Below, piece after piece: positions 25,794-32,988 of a DNA stretch of 32,988 bases. The stretch comes from an uncultured Acidiferrobacteraceae bacterium (GTDB taxonomy: Bacteria; Pseudomonadota; Gammaproteobacteria; Arenicellales; UBA868): contig CAJXWH010000005.1 of assembly GCA_913062915.1 (NCBI GenBank), forward strand, positions 1-32,988, written 5' to 3'. The notes under the pieces were generated by a model. It did no database searches, had not been told where the DNA came from, and saw nothing but the letters and a program-made list of their open reading frames with translations. Position 1 is the stretch's first letter. Each line of letters begins with the position of its first letter. Made by a program: the position numbers and the translations under genes.

Positions 25794-26897
25794 ATGGAAA
25801 GGACAAAGCCTCCTACTTTTCATATTGTTGTGCTTCCTGGTGACGGCATCGGTGTAGAAGTAATGGAAGCTTGCACCCAGATTCTCGAGGTTGTTCAGGA
25901 AGTTAATGGGGGATTTCGCCTTCTGCTTAAGACGCTTGAGGCCGGCGCCAATTATTTCCAAACTACCGGAGAGGATATTTCCGAGAAGTCCTTTGAAGAA
26001 GCGCGTGCCGCGGACGCAATACTGCTGGGGGCGATGGGTCTGCCAAATATCCGCTATCCCGATGGCACGGAAATTGCACCTCACCTTAGGATGCGCACCG
26101 AATTCGGACTCTTTGCTGGTGTTCGCCCAGTAAAAAGTTATCCGAATCTACCAGCAACACTGGCAGATAGCCGTGCGAAAGAAATCGATATAGTGATTCT
26201 TCGTGAGTCGACCGAAGGTTTGTTCGCGCACAGGAATTCCGGCGTTGTAGAAGACGATCGTATTGCGAGGGATGTTCTTGAAATTACTCGACCGAACTGC
26301 GAACGATTGTTCGACTTTGCGTTTGACTTGGCAGTGCGAAGAAAATCAGAAGGAGGGCCTGGTATCGTCACCTGTGTCGATAAAGCCAATGTCTTCCGTT
26401 CAATGGCGTTTTTTCGCCAAGTGTTTGACGAACGAGCCCAACGGTATCCCGAAATTTCTGCCGAATATAGGTATGTAGATGCGATGGCGTTAGACCTTGT
26501 TCGCCAACCATGGAAATATGATGTATTGGTTATGGAGAACATGTTTGGCGATATTTTGTCGGATCTCGGCGCGGGAATTGTGGGGGGGTTGGGCTTAGCG
26601 CCGTGCGGAGAAATCGGGACACAGCACGGTTTGTTTCAACCGGCCCATGGTTCCGCGCCAGATATTGCTGGGACCGGCGTAGCTAATCCGACCGCGATGC
26701 TGATATCGGCTGCCATGATGCTAGAGTGGTTAGGACAGCAGCACCAGGTCAGCGCTTGCAAACGCGCGGGGCAAAGAATTCGAAATGCGGTGTTCTCCGG
26801 ATACAAGGAGGAGGAAATCAAGCCATTTGAGTTTGGCGGAAGTAGCCGGACAAACGATATCGCTAATACAGTGCAAAACCGAATTCAAGCGCAGTAA
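25794..26897 (+). CDS. Isocitrate/isopropylmalate dehydrogenase family protein
   Basis: HIVVLPGDGIGVEVMEA, LRMRTEFGLFAGVRPVKSYP, RESTEGLFAHRNSG, MFGDILSDLGAGIVGGLGLAP, PAHGSAPDIAGTGVANPTAM. ORF track begins at TTG 25776; ATG 25794 preferred. Confidence 0.92.
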   Translation: MERTKPPTFHIVVLPGDGIGVEVMEACTQILEVVQEVNGGFRLLLKTLEAGANYFQTTGEDISEKSFEEARAADAILLGAMGLPNIRYPDGTEIAPHLRMRTEFGLFAGVRPVKSYPNLPATLADSRAKEIDIVILRESTEGLFAHRNSGVVEDDRIARDVLEITRPNCERLFDFAFDLAVRRKSEGGPGIVTCVDKANVFRSMAFFRQVFDERAQRYPEISAEYRYVDAMALDLVRQPWKYDVLVMENMFGDILSDLGAGIVGGLGLAPCGEIGTQHGLFQPAHGSAPDIAGTGVANPTAMLISAAMMLEWLGQQHQVSACKRAGQRIRNAVFSGYKEEEIKPFEFGGSSRTNDIANTVQNRIQAQ

Positions 26898-26973
26898 ACG
26901 CCAGTCAGGCCTTTGAGACGCGGCGTCCGGTATGATTGCAGGCTTTTGTGATAGGAGAATAGGTTTTTAAATT

Positions 26974-28149
26974 ATGCTGCGACTCGCAGAAAAAATGAGC
27001 CGACTCGGAACTGAGACGGCATTTGATGTTTTAGCGCGGGCCGAGATCTTGGCACAGGAAGGCCGGGATATCATTAATCTTGGCATCGGCCAACCAGACT
27101 TCAAAACGCCAGGGCATATTGTGGAGGCGGCCATCAAGGCGCTTCATGATGGTCACCATGGCTACACGCCTTCACCAGGCATTCCACAGTTGCGTGAATC
27201 AGTAGCCCAGGATCTTGCGACCTACCGGGGGGTAAATGTTGCTCCAGATCGAATCGTGATCGTCCCGGGTGGAAAGGTAACGATGTTTTTTGCAATCCTG
27301 ATGTTTGGTGAACCGGGCGCGGAAATTCTGTATCCCAACCCTGGATTCCCGATATACCAGTCAGTAATCGAATTTACGGGCGCGAGGGCAGTGCCTGTGC
27401 GCTTGCTGGAAGAAAACGATTTTTCTTTAGACGCTGACACAATTTTGAGCCAGATCACAGAGAACACCAGATTATTGATTTTGAATTCTCCGGCCAATCC
27501 AACCGGGGGGGCTGCGTCAAAATCCGAAATGGACAGACTCGTATCGGGCCTAACGGACATGCATCCCCAAGTTGCGGTGTTGAGTGATGAGATTTATTCA
27601 CGGATCACCTACGACGACCGAGAGCACATATCGCTGTTATCGTACCCAGAACTCGATGATCGACTTATTCTTTTGGATGGCTGGAGTAAGACTTATGCCA
27701 TGACGGGGTGGCGAATGGGCTATGCGGTCTGGCCAGAGGCCCTGGTGGAGGGTGCGACTCGTTTGGCGGTTAATTGCCATTCGTGTGTGAACTCGGCCGC
27801 CCAACATGCCGGGATTGCGGCGTTAGAAGGGCCGCAAGATGCGGTTGATGGGATGGTCTCGGCGTTTGATCGACGGCGGCGTTTGATTGTGAAAGGCTTG
27901 AATAACCTGCCTGGGATACGATGTTGTATTCCAGCGGGTGCGTTCTATGCGTTCCCGAATATTACGGAAACGGGGTTAACTGCGAGAAATTTGCAAGATC
28001 GCCTGTTGGAGGAGGCAGGAGTGGCAACGGTCGCTGGTACCAGTTTCGGTGCGATGGGCGAGGGGTATATCAGATTCTCGTATGCCAACAGCATCGAGAA
28101 TATTGAACAGGCGCTAAGCCGGGTGGAAGACCTGTTAGAACTAACGTAA
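26974..28149 (+). CDS. Pyridoxal-phosphate-dependent aminotransferase, class I/II (aspartate aminotransferase-like)
   Basis: INLGIGQPDFKTPGHI, LNSPANPTGG, PLP-Lys motif DGWSKTYAMTGWRMGY. Confidence 0.92.
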   Translation: MLRLAEKMSRLGTETAFDVLARAEILAQEGRDIINLGIGQPDFKTPGHIVEAAIKALHDGHHGYTPSPGIPQLRESVAQDLATYRGVNVAPDRIVIVPGGKVTMFFAILMFGEPGAEILYPNPGFPIYQSVIEFTGARAVPVRLLEENDFSLDADTILSQITENTRLLILNSPANPTGGAASKSEMDRLVSGLTDMHPQVAVLSDEIYSRITYDDREHISLLSYPELDDRLILLDGWSKTYAMTGWRMGYAVWPEALVEGATRLAVNCHSCVNSAAQHAGIAALEGPQDAVDGMVSAFDRRRRLIVKGLNNLPGIRCCIPAGAFYAFPNITETGLTARNLQDRLLEEAGVATVAGTSFGAMGEGYIRFSYANSIENIEQALSRVEDLLELT

Positions 28150-28193
28150 CTTATGTAGTCAAGAATAGGCAGATTGACGCCAAGGAGCTGACA

Positions 28194-29681
28194 ATGGCTG
28201 AGATGTCAAAATCAAAGATGTTTTTGGGCGGAGAGTGGGTAACACCACTGACTGGGGATTACTTCGAGTCCCACAATCCATATACCGGCAAACCCTGGTT
28301 GATGGTCGGGAGGGGAGGCGAGGAAGACGCAAATCGTGCTGTTGAAGCGGCAAAGAAAGCATTTCATAACCCAGAATGGCGGGACCTCACACCGACGGCA
28401 CGCGGTCACCTGCTTCGTAAATTGGGTGATCTAATAACCGAGAATGCCGAGGCCTTGGCGAAAGTTGAGGTTCGGGACAACGGCAAGTTATTTGCCGAAA
28501 TGCACCTACAACTCCGGTATGCGCCGCAGTGGTATTACTACTTCGGAGGACTGGCAGACAAGATTGAAGGCTCGGTCATTCCAATAGAAAAGCCGGAAAC
28601 TTTTACCTATACCCTGCACGAGCCATTGGGTGTCTGTGTAGCAATTATTCCGTGGAACTCGCCTCTTCTATTGGTAAGTTTTAAATTAGCGCCAGCCTTA
28701 GCAGCCGGGAATACGGTCATCATAAAACCGTCGGAGTTTACCTCCGCCTCGGCTTTGGAATTCGTAAAACTGGTTGAGAAAGCCGGATTTCCCAAGGGTG
28801 TGGTCAATGTCGTTACGGGGTACGGCAAAGAAGTCGGGGAGGCGCTGATCACCCATCCGGATGTGGCTAAAGTCGCGTTTACGGGCGGATCGGCAAGCGG
28901 TCGCCATGTGTACGCTCGTGCTGCTGAGTCATTGAAGAAAGTCAGTTTGGAACTCGGTGGGAAATCGCCAAATATCGTTTTCGATGATTGCAATATCGAC
29001 AATGCGGTGAAGGGAGCGATTTCGGGGATCTTCGCAGCAACTGGCCAGACCTGTGTGGCCGGTTCTCGGCTCTTGATCCAGGAATCGATTCACGATGAGT
29101 TTGTTGACAAACTCGTGACTTTTGCAAAAACGGCGAAGATGGGAGATCCGATGTCTGAGGATACTCATGTCGGTCCGGTGACTACGTACCCTCAGTTCGA
29201 GAAGGTTCTCGGTTATCTGGAGGTTGCGCGGGAGGAGGGCGTTAACTGTGTTCTCGGTGGCGATAAAGCGACGCGCCCGGAATGTGGTGAGGGTTGGTTT
29301 GTGGAGCCGACCATATACACGAACGTACAGAACAGTATGCGAATTGCACAGGAGGAGATCTTCGGACCGGTGCTTTCTGTCATCCCCTTCAAAGACGAAG
29401 ACGAGGCCATCGAAATTGGCAACGACGTGGTATTCGGACTTGCCGCCGGTATTTGGACGCAGAGTATCCGACGGGCCATCGAACTTTCGAAGAGACTGCA
29501 GGCCGGAACGGTTTGGGTCAACATGTATCGTGCCATTAGCTATTCGACTCCGTTTGGCGGATATAAACAGTCGGGTTTAGGGCGCGAGAACGGGCAAGAG
29601 GCCATTCGGGAATATATGCAAACGAAGACGGTCTGGTTGTCTACCTCAGAGGAAGTACCTAACCCATTCGTCATGCGTTAA
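28194..29681 (+). CDS. Aldehyde dehydrogenase
   Basis: VSLELGGKSPNIVFDDC; catalytic Cys in FAATGQTCVAGSRLL; EEIFGPVLSVIPF; PFGGYKQSGLGRENG. Confidence 0.95.
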   Translation: MAEMSKSKMFLGGEWVTPLTGDYFESHNPYTGKPWLMVGRGGEEDANRAVEAAKKAFHNPEWRDLTPTARGHLLRKLGDLITENAEALAKVEVRDNGKLFAEMHLQLRYAPQWYYYFGGLADKIEGSVIPIEKPETFTYTLHEPLGVCVAIIPWNSPLLLVSFKLAPALAAGNTVIIKPSEFTSASALEFVKLVEKAGFPKGVVNVVTGYGKEVGEALITHPDVAKVAFTGGSASGRHVYARAAESLKKVSLELGGKSPNIVFDDCNIDNAVKGAISGIFAATGQTCVAGSRLLIQESIHDEFVDKLVTFAKTAKMGDPMSEDTHVGPVTTYPQFEKVLGYLEVAREEGVNCVLGGDKATRPECGEGWFVEPTIYTNVQNSMRIAQEEIFGPVLSVIPFKDEDEAIEIGNDVVFGLAAGIWTQSIRRAIELSKRLQAGTVWVNMYRAISYSTPFGGYKQSGLGRENGQEAIREYMQTKTVWLSTSEEVPNPFVMR

Positions 29682-29746
29682 TGGGACGATCCACGATGTT
29701 ACGGAGAGGTGTGCAAATCAGCCAATCAACGTAAAGGAGTGGGACA

Positions 29747-30790
29747 ATGCGAGGTGTAGTCTTTCTTGGTGAACGGGAGTTGGAAATTCGAGACTTCCCC
29801 GATCCGTCGCCTGGACCAGAAGAGGTTGTTCTCGAAATTCGTGCTTCCGGAATGTGTGGTAGTGATCTCAAGTTCTATCGCCCCCGTGGCGGCGCGGCAG
29901 CACTCGGTTTGGTCAGCGACGGGAGTCCCGTGATTGCGGGTCATGAGCCGTGTGGGGTTGTTGTAGAAGTCGGGTCTGATGTCAGCTCAAAGACGGCCCA
30001 AGTCGGGAGACGGGTGATGGTGCATCACTACCTAGGCTGTGGTGATTGCACGCATTGCCTTTCCGGCTGGTCGCAGCTCTGCTTGCATGGTGTGACAGTC
30101 TATGGCGTGACGGGGCACGGTTCGCACGCTCAGTATATGAAAGTGGCTGCTAGCACTTTGGTTTCTTTGCCTGAAGAGCTCTCTTTTTCCACTGGTGCGG
30201 CTATTTCGTGCGGAACGGGAACGGCGTTTGGCGCTTTGCGGCGTATTGACTTGTGCAGTGATGACACCATCGCAATTTTTGGTCAGGGGCCGGTGGGGTT
30301 GAGCGCCACGCAGATCGCTACTGCTATGAATGCCCGCGTCATCGCGCTTGATATAAGCCCCGAGCGGTTGGCCCGTGCAGAGGAGTTCGGCGCGGAGGAA
30401 ATATTAGATCCGTCGCAAGATGATGCAGTGCAGGCCATCCGAGACCTGACTCGTGGCGAGGGTGCCGACTTGGCGCTTGATTGCAGCTCCGCACCGGCAG
30501 CGCGGCTTGCGAGTGTGCAGTGCGTGAAGACTTGGGGTAAGGCGTGTTTCGTCGGCGAGGGAGGCGAAGTCACGCTGGATGTCAGTAGAGACATGTTGCG
30601 CCGACAGGTAACAGTTGTCGGCTCCTGGACATTTTCTTTACAGGGTCAAGCGGATTGCACCGAGTTCATCATTGACCACAAGCTGGATGTGGATCATTTG
30701 TTCACCCATCGTTTCCGACTCGAGGAAGCGGCCGATGCCTACCGTTTATTTGATACCCAGACAACTGGGAAGGGAGTTTTCGAATTGTAG
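29747..30790 (+). CDS. Zinc-dependent alcohol dehydrogenase (MDR superfamily)
   Basis: MCGSDLKFY and AGHEPCG Zn ligands, structural GCGDCTHCLSGWSQLC cluster, FGQGPVGLSATQ NAD-binding motif. Confidence 0.93.
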   Translation: MRGVVFLGERELEIRDFPDPSPGPEEVVLEIRASGMCGSDLKFYRPRGGAAALGLVSDGSPVIAGHEPCGVVVEVGSDVSSKTAQVGRRVMVHHYLGCGDCTHCLSGWSQLCLHGVTVYGVTGHGSHAQYMKVAASTLVSLPEELSFSTGAAISCGTGTAFGALRRIDLCSDDTIAIFGQGPVGLSATQIATAMNARVIALDISPERLARAEEFGAEEILDPSQDDAVQAIRDLTRGEGADLALDCSSAPAARLASVQCVKTWGKACFVGEGGEVTLDVSRDMLRRQVTVVGSWTFSLQGQADCTEFIIDHKLDVDHLFTHRFRLEEAADAYRLFDTQTTGKGVFEL

Positions 30791-30842
30791 GTAGGATACG
30801 ACGATGTTTTTTGGCTAAAGTTCAGGCCCGAGCCTACGTTTT

Positions 30843-31421
30843 CTACAAGCAATTCCGGCGGAAGGCCGCTTTCGTCTCGACCGCGTCAAAATTGCGGCGG
30901 TAATCGGGTGGAGGTCCGTTGTTAACGCGCAGGAGAACAAATGATGGCCCATCCGGATGTCTGAGGAGCTTCGACGCCGCCGCGAATTCGGATCCGGTCT
31001 GTACGGTACACGCGTGGTCAATTCCAGAGCCTCTCGCGATCAATTCAAGATCGGTGGATCGACTTGTCGCACTGACTTGGTTCCCCGTTTCACCATAACA
31101 ACCGTTATCAACGCACAACAGCGACAAATTCGCCGGCTTCATGTATGCAACCGTTGCAAGACTGCCTGAGTTCATTAAGAACTCGCCGTCGCCACTGACG
31201 ACCAGCACTCGACGGGTGGGTTGGGCCAGCGCAAGCCCAAGCCCCATCGTGACCGCAGCGCCCATTGCTCCCCCGAGCAAGTAAACATTTGGAGACTCAT
31301 TTGTTAATGAGCCAACATCCTTTGCTGAACCTGATAATCCTCCGATAATCAGAAAGTCGGCTGGATTGCCGATTACGGCGGGAACTGCCGAACGGCGATC
31401 TAAAGAAAAATCACTGGACAT
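30843..31421 (-). CDS. TPP-dependent decarboxylase, C-terminal (PP-domain) subunit; sulfopyruvate/phosphonopyruvate decarboxylase beta-like
   Basis: TPP/Mg motif VVSGDGEFLMNSGSLATVAYMKPANLSLLCVDNGCYGETGNQ on a stand-alone 192-aa ORF. Confidence 0.82.
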   Translation of the reverse strand: MSSDFSLDRRSAVPAVIGNPADFLIIGGLSGSAKDVGSLTNESPNVYLLGGAMGAAVTMGLGLALAQPTRRVLVVSGDGEFLMNSGSLATVAYMKPANLSLLCVDNGCYGETGNQVSATSRSTDLELIARGSGIDHACTVQTGSEFAAASKLLRHPDGPSFVLLRVNNGPPPDYRRNFDAVETKAAFRRNCL

Positions 31422-31490
31422 GACATGCGAGACAACGACGTGTGACCGCAGTGTATGAAATGGGTTGACGCATTGCCATTCGACCAGGGG

Positions 31491-32018
31491 TCAAAACGGT
31501 TTGGCACCGATCAGTTTCTGCGAAAGCAGGATGGCAACCGATTGGTCTGACTTGTAGGCCATTTGCGTCGCAGCCTCCGTGGTCGACGGAATGTCTTCTC
31601 GAGTCTCGATACGGAGGCAAAGAGTATCCATGGCCATCAGGCATGGCTCTACGGCTTGCCCCATCGGCAGTTGCCAGGGATTCTGTTCCCCGAAATCCCC
31701 CCGCATGGAAACTATTGTGAGAAAAGGGAAACGGCCCGCATTGATCAGGGACAGCATATTGATGCAGTTGCCCACCCCACTGCTTTGCATCAGAAGTACA
31801 CCCCGCTTGCCACCCAAGTGTGCCCCTGCCAGAAAAGCGACACCTTCTTCCTCGGTGGTGAGCGGAACTGATATCACGTTGTTATCACTGATCGATCGCT
31901 CAATCAAAACGCGATGCCCCGCGTCAGGCACATAGCAGAATATCGTAATCCCCAGTTCGCGAAGGGAGTCGTATAGCAGTTCGGCCCAGGTTTCGGTCTT
32001 TATGACTTCTGTATCCAA
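31491..32018 (-). CDS. TPP-dependent decarboxylase, N-terminal (PYR-domain) subunit; sulfopyruvate/phosphonopyruvate decarboxylase alpha-like
   Basis: FCYVPDAGHRVLIERSI, catalytic Glu motif TTEEEGVAFLAGAHLGGKRGVLLMQSSGVGNCINML; immediately upstream of the beta-like ORF on the same strand. Confidence 0.82.
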   Translation of the reverse strand: MDTEVIKTETWAELLYDSLRELGITIFCYVPDAGHRVLIERSISDNNVISVPLTTEEEGVAFLAGAHLGGKRGVLLMQSSGVGNCINMLSLINAGRFPFLTIVSMRGDFGEQNPWQLPMGQAVEPCLMAMDTLCLRIETREDIPSTTEAATQMAYKSDQSVAILLSQKLIGAKPF

Positions 32019-32054
32019 GATTGTCTCAGCCTGACGCCGAAATCGGTCCGCAAT

Positions 32055-32068
32055 TTATTTTAAAATAA
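32055..32068. promoter_or_regulatory. 14-bp perfect AT-only palindrome upstream of the split TPP decarboxylase alpha gene
   Basis: TTATTTTAAAATAA equals its own reverse complement; sits 37-50 nt upstream of the alpha-subunit start (32018, minus strand). Confidence 0.3.
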
Positions 32069-32120
32069 GGGCGCTGGGAGTTGCTAACAAAGAAGTTCAG
32101 ATTCGTTTGTTCTAACATTT

Positions 32121-32900
32121 TCAGCGACGGTACGAATTATCAATCTTGTCGAGCTTCCGCATCAATGCGTGGAACTCTAACTCACCGTACGCTGCTTCCG
32201 ATTGCATAAATCGATTGGTGTCACGCCCCGATTTCCGAGCTGTTTCATCGTCAAGGAGAATAAGTTCTCCGGCCGCAGCAGCATCCAGTTGTACACGGCA
32301 CGCCTGTTCCAGGCGGTATAAGCGCACGAAGGCCTCCGCCACGGTGCGACCGACGGTCAGCAATCCATGATTTCTTAGGATCATTGCCTTTTTGGTGCCG
32401 AGCGATTCACGCAACCGGTCCCGCTCCTCTAGGTACAGACTGGGCCCCTCAAAGTCGTGATAGGCAATATCTTCGAAAAATAGGGTGGCATTCATGCTGA
32501 TCGGTAACAGGCCGTGGCTGAGCGCAGCAATTGCCATCCCCGCTCGACTGTGGGTATGCATGACGACACGGTTTTGTGTGGTTTCCGCAACGTGAATTGC
32601 CGAATGAATGACGAAACCTGCCTCACTGATGGGGTGGCTGGCGGGCTCTACTGGGGCGCCGTCAAGGTCAATCTTGATCAAATTAGATGCTGTGATCTCG
32701 TCGTAATTCATGCCATAAGGGTTAATTAGAAAATGCGGATCCATTCCTGGGGTGTGCGCGGTCAAGTGACCGTAGATCAATTCACACCAGCCAAAATGGT
32801 CGACCAGCCGATAGGCGGCCGCAAGCTCTATCCTCAATTGCCACTCGTCAGCGGGAATTTGAGTCGGAGATGTCTTTTCTATAGTGAGTGTCTGGGCCAT
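32121..32900 (-). CDS. Class II aldolase/adducin family protein
   Basis: Catalytic/metal motifs PISEAGFVIHSAIH, VVMHTHSRAGMAIAAL, MILRNHGLLTVGRTVAEAFVRLYRLEQACRVQL. Confidence 0.9.
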   Translation of the reverse strand: MAQTLTIEKTSPTQIPADEWQLRIELAAAYRLVDHFGWCELIYGHLTAHTPGMDPHFLINPYGMNYDEITASNLIKIDLDGAPVEPASHPISEAGFVIHSAIHVAETTQNRVVMHTHSRAGMAIAALSHGLLPISMNATLFFEDIAYHDFEGPSLYLEERDRLRESLGTKKAMILRNHGLLTVGRTVAEAFVRLYRLEQACRVQLDAAAAGELILLDDETARKSGRDTNRFMQSEAAYGELEFHALMRKLDKIDNSYRR

Positions 32901-32988
32901 CGTTAAGCCTCTGTATGTTTAGACAATAAGCGCCGAATTTCCAGCCTTATCAATTGTAACTAAGTCCAGATGAACGGTGTTACTTCCT

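Noticed and set aside
26138-26542. 134-aa minus-strand ORF
   Set aside because: Antisense to the IDH/IPMDH-like gene; no domain support.
30791-30842. Possible terminator between convergent ADH and TPP beta genes (AGGCCCGAGCCT)
   Set aside because: Only a 4-bp stem with a weak T-tract; not convincing.

Overview
The window looks like a bacterial chromosomal segment (proteobacterial in character, inferred from gene content only). It is densely packed with catabolic genes, and I see no mobile element, CRISPR array, tRNA or rRNA. Left part: truncated ETF-ubiquinone oxidoreductase (minus strand, running off the left edge), an HSD10-like SDR dehydrogenase, a 41-aa lipoprotein missing from the ORF track, a bidirectional terminator, an acyl-CoA synthetase, a glycerophosphodiester phosphodiesterase and a 4Fe-4S ferredoxin-like protein. 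Then comes glyA with a complete heterotetrameric sarcosine oxidase operon (soxB-D-A-G). Middle: a minus-strand 2-hydroxyacid dehydrogenase / MFS / alpha-beta hydrolase group. Facing it is a plus-strand molybdenum hydroxylase cluster (FAD, 2Fe-2S and Mo subunits) followed by a MoaD/ThiS-like protein ending in GGG, an M24 pita-bread protein with an altered metal-ligand motif, and an EamA transporter. Right part: a benzoylformate-decarboxylase-like TPP enzyme, SLC13 permease, isocitrate/isopropylmalate dehydrogenase homologue, aminotransferase, ALDH, Zn-ADH, a split sulfopyruvate-decarboxylase-like TPP enzyme and a class II aldolase. The most interesting hypotheses are: (a) the Mo hydroxylase with its private ubiquitin-like sulfur carrier and an atypical M24 enzyme, and (b) an Ehrlich-like or sulfonate-type amino acid/2-oxo acid catabolic island with two unrelated TPP decarboxylases. 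All family assignments come from reading motifs; no database search was run.
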